Notes: a model not told the origin generated them from the letters alone. Shown: positions 15,864-23,934, counted from the stretch's first letter. The stretch: 64,000 nt of DNA from CAWJJM01 sp963843275 (GCA_963843275.1 CAWJJM010000009.1:386897-450896), one strand, 5' to 3'. A program made the numbers and translations.

Positions 15864-16849
15864 ACCCGCCGCCAACGGCCGGGAGCCCGCCGCCGGCGGT
15901 GGCGCCCTCCGCCGCGGCGGAGAGGTCCGGGCCCGCCGCCGGCGCCGGCCGCCCGGTGCTGCCGCCGGGGGTGCCGCAGGCGTTCCTGCCGGCCTCGTTC
16001 GGGCCGGCGGAGCGCTGCCGGCCGCACCTGCTCGGGCTGGCCCGGGTGAGCTTCGTCGAGTCGCGCGCCGGGATCGAGCACGCCGAGGACGTGGCCCTGC
16101 TGGTGCCGGTGGGCGGCGCTGCGGCCGCCGAGCTGCCCGGCTGGGACGCGGCGCGCGAGGTGGAGCTGGACGAGCGCGAGCTGGCCCCCGACCCACCCGC
16201 CGCCGCCGCCGCGTTCGACCCGGTCCCGGGGCCGGCGGCCGACCCCGGGAGCTACCGCGGCTGGGAGCGGGACCTGGCGGACACCCTCTACCGCGGCCGC
16301 CGCCTCGAGCTGCTCTCCAGCCGCCGGCTGAAGCTGGTGGCGCGGCCGGACGAGAGCGAGCGCGACTTCCGGGTGCGCGTGGCGGAGGGGCTGCGGCAGG
16401 CGCGGGACGCGGAGATGGAGCGGCTACGGGAAGGCTGGGCGCGCCGGCTGGAGGCCAAGCGGGAGCAGGTCCGCCGCGCCGACCAGGCGGTCGGACGCGA
16501 GCGCGAGCAGGCCGACGACCGCAAGCGCCAGGCCTGGGTCGACGCCGGCGCGTCGCTGTTCGGCGCCCTGCTCGGGCGCAAGGCGCTGTCGGCGACCAAC
16601 ATGCGGCGCGCCGGCACCGTGATGCGCGGCTTCTCGCGCAGCGGCAAGGAGTCCGCCGACGTCGAGCGGGCGGGCGAAACGCTGCGGGTCCGGCAGGAGG
16701 AGCTCGCCGCGCTGGAGGCCGACGCCGAGCGGGAGGCGGCGGAGCTCGGCGAGCGCTTCGACCCGGCGGCCGAGGAGCTCGAGACGGTGGTGGTGCACCC
16801 GCGCCGCAGCGACGTCGAGGTGCGCCGCGTCCTGCTCGCCTGGGGCTAG
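15860..16849 (+). CDS. Coiled-coil protein, probable C-terminal partner of the ATPase
   Basis: The 329-residue protein starts with about 45 low-complexity Pro/Ala residues and then a globular region. It continues into a long Arg/Glu-rich coiled coil (about 185-225), a glycine-rich GASLFGALLGRKALS hinge, a second coiled coil (about 270-300) and a C-terminal beta segment ending VEVRRVLLAWG. That arrangement resembles the C-terminal half of larger HerA-like ATP-binding proteins in other bacteria, as I remember them. It may therefore be the separated tail of the ATPase encoded immediately upstream. The GTG start overlaps that gene's stop as GTGA. Either a natural gene split or a single-base error in the Ala/Pro-rich junction could explain the two frames. 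Confidence 0.65.
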   Translation: MNPPPTAGSPPPAVAPSAAAERSGPAAGAGRPVLPPGVPQAFLPASFGPAERCRPHLLGLARVSFVESRAGIEHAEDVALLVPVGGAAAAELPGWDAAREVELDERELAPDPPAAAAAFDPVPGPAADPGSYRGWERDLADTLYRGRRLELLSSRRLKLVARPDESERDFRVRVAEGLRQARDAEMERLREGWARRLEAKREQVRRADQAVGREREQADDRKRQAWVDAGASLFGALLGRKALSATNMRRAGTVMRGFSRSGKESADVERAGETLRVRQEELAALEADAEREAAELGERFDPAAEELETVVVHPRRSDVEVRRVLLAWG

Positions 16850-17234
16850 GCGGCGGATGCGGGCCCGGCTGCGGCGTCGCTGCTCGCTCGGGCCGCCTGC
16901 GGCGACCGGGTGGTCGCCTCAGCGTCCCTCCCTCGCGCTCCTTGCATCCAGACCCACCTCCACCGCCTAGCCTCGAGCCCGCACCGCTGGTTCGACAGGC
17001 TGCTGGGCGGCGGATGCGGGCCCGGCTGCGGCGTCGCTGCTCGCTCGGGCCGCCTGCGGCGACCGGGTGGTCGCCTCAGCGTCCCTCCCTCGCGCTCCTT
17101 GCATCCAGACCCACCTCCACCGCCTAGCCTCGAGCCCGCACCGCTGGTTCGACAGGCTGCTGGGCGGCGGATGCGGGCCCGGCTGCGGCGTCGCTGCTCG
17201 CTCGGGCCGCCTGCGGCGACCGGGTGGTCGCCTC
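16849..17234. repeat. 157-bp tandem repeat, 2.5 copies
   Basis: Copies at 16849-17005 and 17006-17162 are followed by a partial copy at 17163-17234. By eye the copies are identical over their shared length. Each unit starts GGCGGCGGATGCGGGCCC and contains CGCTCCTTGCATCCAGACCC. The block begins at the stop codon of the coiled-coil gene and fills most of the 437-nt space before the anti-sigma gene, which ends on the opposite strand at 17287. No spacer-type variation and no convincing gene were seen. Confidence 0.95.
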
Positions 17235-17286
17235 GGCACGGTGGCGCCCAGGGCCGCGGCCCGTCGGCAGCCACGGCCGGGCCGGC

Positions 17287-17826
17287 TCAGCGCTCGCTGA
17301 AGGTCTCGAGCAGGGCGATGCCGGCGCCGGCGGCGAGGGCGAAGGCGATGCCGGCGGCCACCACCAGGGCCATCGCGAGGTCGGACGGGCTGGCTCCGGG
17401 CAGCGGCAGGTCGACGGCGGTCAGGTGCTGTCCGAGGACCTGCCAGACCCCGCCCAGCAGAGCGCTGACGGCGACGGCGGCGAGCAGGGCGGCGACGGCC
17501 TGCGCCACCCGCACCGGTCGCGTGGCGCGCTCCGCCGCCCGCTGCTTGTCGCTCAACCGCTCGAGGATCTGCGCCCGCCAGTAGAGGCGGCGCGGGTCCG
17601 GCAGCGGATCCGGGTCGCGGGCGTCGGCGAGGCGTGCCAGGGCGCCCGACACGGCGGCGCTGCGCCGGCAGGCCGGGCAGCTCTCGAGATGGGCGGCGAG
17701 AGGCGCCGGGAGAGCACCGGCGGCGGCCGGCGGCGCGCCCGCCGCGTCGCGGCGGGGCAGCGCGGTGCGCCGGGGGCGCAGGGCCTCGATCAGGTCGCGC
17801 TCGAAGGGGCAGTCGTCCACGGTCAT
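17287..17826 (-). CDS. Zinc-finger anti-sigma factor-like membrane protein
   Basis: The 179-residue protein has a soluble N-terminal domain with HLESCPAC near residue 48, the H-x3-C-x2-C motif of zinc-binding anti-sigma (ZAS) domains, preceded by another cysteine (DCPFE) near the N-terminus. Two hydrophobic helices follow (about residues 108-132 and 147-173). It would hold the neighbouring ECF sigma factor at the membrane and release it on an envelope signal. Its start overlaps the sigma factor stop by 4 nt (17823-17826), so synthesis is coupled. Confidence 0.8.
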   Translation of the reverse strand: MTVDDCPFERDLIEALRPRRTALPRRDAAGAPPAAAGALPAPLAAHLESCPACRRSAAVSGALARLADARDPDPLPDPRRLYWRAQILERLSDKQRAAERATRPVRVAQAVAALLAAVAVSALLGGVWQVLGQHLTAVDLPLPGASPSDLAMALVVAAGIAFALAAGAGIALLETFSER

Positions 17827-18455
17827 CTCCAGTCCTCCACGGGGAACCCCCGCTGCTCCAGGATCCGGGCCAGGTGCTTGCGGGCCCGGAACAGCAGGAC
17901 CTTGACGCTCTTCTCGCCCACCCCGAGCACCTCGGCGATCTCGCGGTGCTCGGCGCCCTCGACGTGGGCCAGCCAGAGCAGCGCCCGTTCCTTCGGTTTG
18001 AGCTCGCGGAAGGCGCGGTCGAGGTCGTGCGACAGGGCGGCGTCGCCGGGCGGCACCGACCCGGTCACCGGGCCGGCCCGCTCGCTCCAGCGCCGCTCGT
18101 GGGCGGCCCGGCGCCAGCGGTCCTGGGCCAGCCGGGTGGCGGTGCGGTAGAGGTAGGTGGTGGTCTGTCGCTCGTCGAGGGCCGGCGGGGCGGCGCGCAG
18201 GAACCGGTAGAAGGTCTCCTGCAGCAGGTCGTCGGCGAGCGCCGGGTTCGCCACCAGCCGCCGCAGGTAGCCGCGCAACGGCCGGGCGACCCGCTCGTAG
18301 AGGGCGGTGAGCTCCTCCTCGTCGAGCCGCAGCGGCGCCGCCGCCGGTTCGGCGCCGGCGTCGCCCGCGGAGCTCGTGGCGCCGGAGACCACCGTGCCGA
18401 CCGGCCCGGCCCCCTCCATCGCCATCTGGCGGAACATCGCTCCACCCCAGATCAT
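17823..18455 (-). CDS. ECF-family RNA polymerase sigma factor
   Basis: The 210-residue protein has the two ECF domains. Region 2 contains LADDLLQETFYRFLRA (about residues 72-87) and a YLYRTATRLAQDRWRR promoter-melting segment. Region 4 contains LKPKERALLWLAHVEGAEH followed by the HTH EIAEVLGVGEKSVKVLLFRARKHL. The first 45 residues are a low-complexity extension, and an internal ATG could be the true start. It directs RNA polymerase to a small stress regulon, usually including its own operon. The order (membrane protein, sigma, anti-sigma) on one strand suggests joint regulation. Confidence 0.88.
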   Translation of the reverse strand: MIWGGAMFRQMAMEGAGPVGTVVSGATSSAGDAGAEPAAAPLRLDEEELTALYERVARPLRGYLRRLVANPALADDLLQETFYRFLRAAPPALDERQTTTYLYRTATRLAQDRWRRAAHERRWSERAGPVTGSVPPGDAALSHDLDRAFRELKPKERALLWLAHVEGAEHREIAEVLGVGEKSVKVLLFRARKHLARILEQRGFPVEDWR

Positions 18456-18525
18456 CCTCAGCCCTCCTCGGGGTCCCTCAGCTTGTCACGGTCGCCACGG
18501 CGGCAGGCGTGCGGGCGACGCGGTC

Positions 18526-18999
18526 TCACGCCTCCGGTCCGGCGAGCGGCCCGGGGCCGGCCGAGCGGGGCTTCACCAGCCCCCAGCTCTTCGACAGCGT
18601 GTAGCTGAGCGTCGCCGCGATCAGGAACCCGAGGCCGAGGAAGAGCAGGATGGTGGCCGGGTAGATGAGGTCCGGCTCGCCGGTGAGCGCCTGCAGGGTG
18701 TAGAAGCCGATCCCCATCACGGTCGCCACCACGCCGGTCTGGATGGCGAAGAGGATGCGCTTGGCCGGCGCCCAGCCGGTGCGCTCCTCGACCACGCCGG
18801 CGATGAACTTTCGGCCGCCCTCGGTCTGCAGGAAGGAGGCGAGCTCCTGGGGCGAGTCGAAGCGCTCGAGCACCCGGGTCTGCAGGTCCATCTGCGCCTG
18901 GAGCTGCTCGCGGGCGCGCTGCGACCGCACGTGGATCCAGTAGGCCAGGGTGGCGAAGAAGGTGATGAAGAAGACCGGGACGATCAGGGCTTCGGGCAT
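18526..18999 (-). CDS. Membrane protein upstream of the ECF sigma factor
   Basis: This 157-residue protein has an N-terminal hydrophobic helix (VPVFFITFFATLAYWI), then a soluble helical region with FDSPQELASFLQTEGGRKF, and two C-terminal membrane helices. I recall similar small membrane proteins next to ECF sigma/anti-sigma pairs, but I cannot give a secure family name. The start ATG at 18999 puts the first helix at the N-terminus. It is 70 nt upstream of the sigma gene on the same strand and likely belongs to the same operon, possibly as a sensor or as a target of the sigma factor. Confidence 0.65.
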   Translation of the reverse strand: MPEALIVPVFFITFFATLAYWIHVRSQRAREQLQAQMDLQTRVLERFDSPQELASFLQTEGGRKFIAGVVEERTGWAPAKRILFAIQTGVVATVMGIGFYTLQALTGEPDLIYPATILLFLGLGFLIAATLSYTLSKSWGLVKPRSAGPGPLAGPEA

Positions 19000-19128
19000 G
19001 GCGTCCTCCGCGGACTGGTCCCGCCGGGTCTCTTCCCGGCGGGGGCGGGCGGCACGGTGCGTCCGCCTCGACCGGGTGAGACGGAGGGGCGGGCGGCGGG
19101 TTAACAGGTGCGACAGAATAGGGGCGGC

Positions 19129-19938
19129 ATGGGGGAGAGCGACGCAGCGGGGGGGCGCCCGGCGGGGCGGGAGGAGGCGGCGGCCGGGGCCGACGCGCCG
19201 CGCGCCTCGTGGCTGGCGTTCGCCGCCACGGTCCTCTACGTGCTGCCGGCGACGCTGACGATGGCGCTCGCGGCGATGGTCCTCTCCTGGGTGCCGCCGC
19301 GCGGCGATCTCACCGCCTGGGTCGCCCGTATCTGGGCGCGCGGCATCCTCGCCGCCGCGGGGGCGCGGGTGGCCGTGGAGGTCGACCCGGCGGTCGATCC
19401 TGCCCGCGGCTACGTGGTGATCTCCAACCACGAGAGCTACTTCGACGTTCTCGCCCTGCTCGCCGTCCTCCCCGGCACCTACCGCTTCGTCGCCAAGCGC
19501 AGCCTGTTCTTCATCCCCCTCTTCGGCTGGGCGCTGGCGGCCGGCGGCTTCATCCCCGTCGACCGCAAGAACCGCCGCGGCGCGCGGCAGATCTGGAAGG
19601 CGGCCGGCGACCGGCTGGGGCGCGGCGCCTCGGTGCTGTTCTACCCGGAGGGGACGCGCTCGCGCGACGGCCGGGTGCACGCCTTCCACAGCGGCGCCTT
19701 CCTGGTGGCGCTGAAGACCGGCGCCCCGATCCTGCCGGTCGGCGTCTCCGGGGCCCGGGCGGTGATGCCGCGGGGCACGCTGCGCATCGCCCCGGGCACC
19801 ATCCGGGTGCGCTTCGGGGCGCCGGTGGAGGTCGCCGGGCTGAGCGTGTCCGAGCGCGGCCGGCTCACCGAACAGGTCCGCCGCCAGGTCGCCGACCTGG
19901 CGGGCGCCGAGCTCGCCGACGCCCCCGCCGCGCCCTGA
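19129..19938 (+). CDS. 1-acyl-sn-glycerol-3-phosphate acyltransferase (PlsC-like)
   Basis: The 269-residue protein has the acyltransferase block I NHESYFD (H-x4-D), block II around GGFIPVDRKN and block III FYPEGTRS, all in the right order. It should transfer an acyl chain to lysophosphatidic acid or a related lysolipid at the inner membrane. A hydrophobic N-terminal helix (about residues 30-55) anchors it. ATG 19129 is preferred over an earlier in-frame start because GGGGCGG lies just upstream. The gene is divergent from the ECF sigma operon. Mrp follows after 33 nt. Confidence 0.85.
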   Translation: MGESDAAGGRPAGREEAAAGADAPRASWLAFAATVLYVLPATLTMALAAMVLSWVPPRGDLTAWVARIWARGILAAAGARVAVEVDPAVDPARGYVVISNHESYFDVLALLAVLPGTYRFVAKRSLFFIPLFGWALAAGGFIPVDRKNRRGARQIWKAAGDRLGRGASVLFYPEGTRSRDGRVHAFHSGAFLVALKTGAPILPVGVSGARAVMPRGTLRIAPGTIRVRFGAPVEVAGLSVSERGRLTEQVRRQVADLAGAELADAPAAP

Positions 19939-19954
19939 GCCGGGCCGGGGGGCG

Positions 19955-19963
19955 TGCTAGCAT
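19955..19963 (+). promoter_or_regulatory. Candidate extended -10 element for mrp/apbC
   Basis: TG-C-TAGCAT at 19955-19963 fits an extended -10 box, but it ends only 8 nt before the ATG at 19972. A transcript from it would be leaderless or nearly so. The same TAGCAT hexamer occurs in the likely pilT promoter. Confidence 0.3.
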
Positions 19964-19971
19964 CGCCGGCC

Positions 19972-21060
19972 ATGGCGAGCGAGCTCGAGAGCCGGGTCTG
20001 GGAGGCCCTCAAGACGGTCCGCTACCCCGGGATGAGCCGCGACATCGTGTCGTTCGGCTTCGTCGAGGCGGTCGAGGACGCGGGCGGTGCGGTGACCGTC
20101 AAGCTGCGCGTCTCCACGCACCGCCCGGAGGCCGCCGAGCAGGTGCGCAGCGAGGTCGAGCAGGCGCTCGCCGGCCTCGAGGGGCTCGCGAGCGGCAGCG
20201 TCGAGCTGCACGTCGACCGCCCCGCCACCCGCGAGCAGCAGGCCCAGGGGGCGGTCACCCAGAGCCCCGACCTGATCCCCGAGGTGCGGCACGTGGTGGC
20301 GGTGGCGAGCGGCAAGGGCGGCGTCGGCAAGTCGACGGTGGCCGCGAACCTGGCGGTGGCGATGGCCCAGGCCGGCCACCGCGTCGGGCTCCTCGACGCC
20401 GACATCTACGGCCCGTCGGTCCCCACGATGTTCGGGGTCGACGAGAAGCTGCGCGTCGTCGGCAACCGCATCCTCCCCTTCGAGAAGTACGGCATCAAGC
20501 TGATGTCGCTCGGCTTCATCCTCGACACCGACACGCCGGTGATCTGGCGCGGCCCGATGGTGATGCGCGGGCTCGAGCAGATGCTGGGCGACGTGGAGTG
20601 GGGAGCGCTCGACTACATGATCGTCGACCTGCCGCCCGGCACCGGCGACGCCCAGCTCACCATGACCCAGCGGGTGCCGCTGTCCGGCGCGGTGATCGTC
20701 ACCACGCCGCAGGACGTCGCCCTGATCGACGCCCGCAAGGGGCTGGCGATGTTCCGCAAGGTCAACGTGCCGGTGGTGGGCATCGTCGAGAACATGTCCG
20801 GTTTCGTCTGCCCCCACTGCGGCGAGGAGACCGACATCTTCAAGCGCGGCGGCGGCGAGCGCACGGCCCAGTTGCTCGGCACCCGCTTCCTCGGCCGCGT
20901 GCCGCTCGATCCCCAGATCGTGCAGGGAAGCGACGCCGGCGTCCCCATCGTGGTCGAACAGCGCGAGGGGAGCCACGCCACCGCCTTCCGCAACCTCGCC
21001 GAGGCGGTGGTCGAAGAGGTCGGGCGCGCCGCCGGCAAGCCCCGGCTGTCGATCGTCTAG
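19972..21060 (+). CDS. mrp: Mrp/ApbC/NBP35-type iron-sulfur carrier ATPase
   Basis: The 362-residue protein has an N-terminal MIP18/DUF59 domain (about residues 1-85), then the deviant Walker A motif GKGGVGKST (114-122), a DADIYGPSVP switch, a VDLPPGTGDAQL segment and the metal-binding Cys280 and Cys283 in CPHC. This is the full architecture of bacterial Mrp/ApbC, which binds a bridging Fe-S cluster as a dimer and delivers it to apoproteins. ATG 19972 is chosen because the DUF59 domain begins directly after it; an upstream GTG would add only six residues. Confidence 0.93.
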   Translation: MASELESRVWEALKTVRYPGMSRDIVSFGFVEAVEDAGGAVTVKLRVSTHRPEAAEQVRSEVEQALAGLEGLASGSVELHVDRPATREQQAQGAVTQSPDLIPEVRHVVAVASGKGGVGKSTVAANLAVAMAQAGHRVGLLDADIYGPSVPTMFGVDEKLRVVGNRILPFEKYGIKLMSLGFILDTDTPVIWRGPMVMRGLEQMLGDVEWGALDYMIVDLPPGTGDAQLTMTQRVPLSGAVIVTTPQDVALIDARKGLAMFRKVNVPVVGIVENMSGFVCPHCGEETDIFKRGGGERTAQLLGTRFLGRVPLDPQIVQGSDAGVPIVVEQREGSHATAFRNLAEAVVEEVGRAAGKPRLSIV

Positions 21061-21073
21061 GAGCCTCCGGGCC

Positions 21074-21834
21074 ATGGCCGTGGCCGTCATCGCCGACGCC
21101 CACCTCGGCGGACCCGGGGGCGCGGCGGCGCCGCTGGTCGCCCAGCTCGAGGCGCTGCCGGGCGCCGGGTGCGACCGCCTCCTGCTCCTCGGCGACCTCT
21201 TCCAGGGCTGGGTCGGTTTCCGCCGCTTCGAGACCTCCGACATCGCCGCCGTCGCGGCGGCGCTGCGGCGCCTGCGGGCCGCCGGCCTGCGGGTCGACTA
21301 CGTGGAGGGCAACCGCGACTTCTTCCTCGCCCGTGGCCCGTACGCCGACGCCTTCGACCGCGTGGCCACGGAGGTCGCCCTGAGCGCCGGTGGGCGTCGC
21401 TACCTCGCCGTCCACGGCGACGGCCTCGACGAGCGCGACTGGCGCTACCGCTTCTGGCGCGCCGCCTCGAAGAGCTTCCTGTCGCGCTGGGTGCTGTCGT
21501 CGCTGCCCCGTCGGCTGGCGCAGCGGCTGGTCACCGGCACCGAGCGGCGGCTGTCGGCGACCAACCTCGAGCACAAGCGCCGGATCCCCGAGGGGATGCT
21601 GCGGCGCTACGCCGAGCGCCGGCTGGCGGAGGGGCACGACGTCCTCGTCCTCGGCCACTTCCACGAGGAGCGCCGCTGGCAGGTGGCGGGCGGCGAGCTG
21701 TGGCTGCTCCCGGCGTGGTTCCACGCCCGGCGGCCCGTCTGGCTGCCGCCGCCGGAGCCCGCGGGGCCGGACGGCGGCGCGGCGGCGGCGCCGGCGACGA
21801 TGGCGGGTGGGACCGGGGGGACGACGGCGCGTGA
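21074..21834 (+). CDS. LpxH-like UDP-2,3-diacylglucosamine diphosphatase, probable frameshift near the 3' end
   Basis: The protein has the LpxH-type metallophosphoesterase motifs: ADAHLGG near the N-terminus, GDLFQGW, EGNRDFF, HGDGLDERDW and a C-terminal LGHFHEE. In lipid A synthesis LpxH cleaves UDP-2,3-diacylglucosamine to lipid X. As written, the frame does not stop at the expected place; it runs on through the next gene to 22582 in another frame. A single missing base before 21832, most simply in the G6 run at 21815-21820, would end it at the TGA at 21832-21834, overlapping the next start as GTGA like its neighbours. I annotate that end and treat the run-on as a sequence error. Confidence 0.75.
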
Positions 21835-22607
21835 GCCTGCGCGTGACGCTGCTCGGGACCGGCACCTCGACCGGGGTGCCGCGGATCGCCTGCGACTGCC
21901 CGGTCTGCACCTCGAGCGATCCGCGCAACCGGCGGCTGCGGGCGGGGGTGCGCCTCGAGCTCGACCCGCCGGGCGGCCCGGTGGTGCTGGTCGACACCTC
22001 CCCGGACCTGCGCCAGCAGGCGCTCGAGCACGACATCCGCCGCGTCGACGGGGTGCTGTTCACCCACGCCCACGCCGACCACATCTACGGGCTCGACGAC
22101 CTGCGGATCTACAACTACCTGCAGCGGGCGGAGATCCCCCTGTACGGCTCGGCGGCGACCCTGGAGGTCCTGCGCCGCTACTTCGCCTACGCCTTCGAGC
22201 CGGGCGCGGAGGGCGGCGGCAAGCCCCGCCTGCGCCTGGTGCCGGTGGCGGGGCCGTTCGACCTCTTCGGGCGGCGGGTGGAGCCGGTGGCGGTCGAGCA
22301 CGGCTCGATGGAGGTCTTCGGCTACCGCCTCGGCGACTTCGCCCTGGTGACCGACGTGCACCGGATCCCGGCCGGCGGCCGGGACCGCCTCCGCGGCCTC
22401 GACGTGCTGGTCCTCGGTGCGCTGCGCCATCGGCCGCATCCGACCCACCTGAGCGTCGCCGAGGCGGTGGCGCTGGCAGCGGAGCTCGGGGCCCGCCGCA
22501 CGCTGCTCACCCACCTGTCGCACGAGGTGGACGCGGCGCTGCCGCCCGGTGCGCTGCCCGACGGCGTGGAGCTGGCCCATGACGGCCTCGTTCTCGAGAT
22601 CGACTGA
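21831..22607 (+). CDS. MBL-fold metal-dependent hydrolase (PhnP-like)
   Basis: The 258-residue protein opens with GTGTSTGVPRIACDCPVC, the signature of the PhnP-like branch of metallo-beta-lactamase phosphodiesterases. It continues with the metal motif THAHADHIYG (HxHxDH) near residue 79, an HGSMEVFGYRL segment and a distal TDVHRIP. PhnP acts on cyclic ribose phosphates, but most homologues outside phosphonate operons are uncharacterised. The GTG start at 21831 gives the complete first beta strand (LRVTLLG). Its 3' end overlaps the aroA start by 29 nt. Confidence 0.82.
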   Translation: MSLRVTLLGTGTSTGVPRIACDCPVCTSSDPRNRRLRAGVRLELDPPGGPVVLVDTSPDLRQQALEHDIRRVDGVLFTHAHADHIYGLDDLRIYNYLQRAEIPLYGSAATLEVLRRYFAYAFEPGAEGGGKPRLRLVPVAGPFDLFGRRVEPVAVEHGSMEVFGYRLGDFALVTDVHRIPAGGRDRLRGLDVLVLGALRHRPHPTHLSVAEAVALAAELGARRTLLTHLSHEVDAALPPGALPDGVELAHDGLVLEID

Positions 22608-23928
22608 GGGAGTGGCGGTCCCCGCCGGCCGCCGGGTGGCCGGACGGCTGCGCGTGCCGCCGTCGAAGAGCCTCACCCATCGCGCCTTCAACCTGGCTCT
22701 GCTGGCGGGGCGTCCGGCGCGGCTGGTGCGGCCCCTCGACGCCGAGGACACCCGGCTGTTCCGCGCCGCGCTCGAGCGCCTGGGCTGGCGCGTCGAGCCG
22801 CACGGCGACGCTCTCGAGCTGTGGCCGGGCGCGCGGCCCGCCGCGGCGGAGCTCGCCTGCGGCAACGCCGGGACCCTGTTCCGCTTCCTGGCGGCCAGCC
22901 TGGCGGCGCTCCCCGGCCGTTGGCGCCTCGACGGCACGCCGCGCCTGCGCCAGCGCCCGGTCGGGCCGTTGCTCGCGGCCCTGCGCGGGTTGGGGGCGCG
23001 GATCGAGTGCGAGGGCGCGGAAGGCTTCGCGCCGCTGCGCATCGAGGGTCGCCGCCTCCCGGGCGGGCGGGTGGTGCTGGACGCCGGGCTCTCCAGCCAG
23101 TTCCTCTCCGCGCTGCTGATGGCGGGGCTGACCGCCGCGGCTCCGGTCGAGGTGGAGGTGGCGGCGCTGACTTCGGGCCCCTACGTCGACCTCACCCTGG
23201 AGGCCGCGGCGCGCTTCGGCGGCCGGCTGGAGCGGGTCGGGACCGGCTTCCGCGTGGTACCCGGTCCCCTGGCGGCGCCCGCGGAGGGGTTCGTCGTCGA
23301 GGGCGACTTCTCGGCCGCCTGCTACCCGGCGGCGGCCGCCGCCCTGACCGGTGGCGAGGTGACCCTCGAGGGACTGCGGGCCGAGTCCCGGCAGGGCGAC
23401 CGCGGCTTCTTCGACCGCCTCGCGGCGATGGGCGCGACGGTCTCCTGGCCCGCCGGCGGAGAGGTGGCCCGGGTGCGCGGGGACGGCCGGTTGCGCGCTC
23501 TCGACACCGACCTCTCCGGCCTGCCCGACCAGGTTCCCACCCTCGCGGCCCTGGCCCCCTTCGCCCGCGGCACGACCCGGATCCGGGGTGTCCCCCACCT
23601 GCGGATCAAGGAGAGCGACCGCCTGGCCGCCATGGCGGCGGGGCTGAGGCGCCTCGGAGCGGTCGCGGAGGAGCGGCCGGACGGCCTGGAGGTGCCCGGG
23701 GTGTGGGCCGCGGCGGTGCCGCCCCCCCCGCCCCGCCCGCTGCGGGTCGACCCGCACGACGACCACCGCATCGCGATGAGCCTGGCGCTGGTCGGGCTGG
23801 TCCGCCCGGGGGTGGTGGTGGGTGCGCCCGAGGTGGTGGCCAAGTCGTATCCGGCGTTCTGGTCCGACCTCGAGAGCCTGCTCGCCGGGTCGCGGGAGGC
23901 GGAGGGTCCGGGGCGGGGGGACTTGTAG
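22579..23928 (+). CDS. aroA: 3-phosphoshikimate 1-carboxyvinyltransferase (EPSP synthase)
   Basis: The 449-residue enzyme joins shikimate-3-phosphate and phosphoenolpyruvate in aromatic amino acid synthesis. The N-terminal VPPSKSLTHRAF motif gives the phosphate-binding Lys and Arg. CGNAGTLFRFL matches the family GNxGTxxR substrate site, and the later LRIKESDRL and DDHRIAMS motifs complete the active site. Length is typical. Two starts are possible: ATG 22579, with GGAG seven bases upstream, and GTG 22612, just after the preceding stop; the first is used here. The sigma-54 activator gene begins 37 nt after the stop. Confidence 0.93.
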   Translation: MTASFSRSTEGVAVPAGRRVAGRLRVPPSKSLTHRAFNLALLAGRPARLVRPLDAEDTRLFRAALERLGWRVEPHGDALELWPGARPAAAELACGNAGTLFRFLAASLAALPGRWRLDGTPRLRQRPVGPLLAALRGLGARIECEGAEGFAPLRIEGRRLPGGRVVLDAGLSSQFLSALLMAGLTAAAPVEVEVAALTSGPYVDLTLEAAARFGGRLERVGTGFRVVPGPLAAPAEGFVVEGDFSAACYPAAAAALTGGEVTLEGLRAESRQGDRGFFDRLAAMGATVSWPAGGEVARVRGDGRLRALDTDLSGLPDQVPTLAALAPFARGTTRIRGVPHLRIKESDRLAAMAAGLRRLGAVAEERPDGLEVPGVWAAAVPPPPPRPLRVDPHDDHRIAMSLALVGLVRPGVVVGAPEVVAKSYPAFWSDLESLLAGSREAEGPGRGDL

Positions 23929-23934
23929 TACACT
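23929..23934 (+). promoter_or_regulatory. Candidate -10 element before the sigma-54 activator
   Basis: TACACT at 23929-23934 lies in a short AT-rich patch directly after the aroA stop, 31 nt before the ATG at 23966. No good -35 box is visible, so the element is only suggestive. Confidence 0.25.

Noticed and set aside
16849..17234. CRISPR array
   Set aside because: Units are contiguous, 157 bp long and have no unique spacers; there are no cas genes.
21834..22582. A 502-residue LpxH fusion protein
   Set aside because: The sequence after about residue 250 is Ala/Arg/Pro-rich shadow of the MBL-fold gene. A one-base error is the simpler reading.
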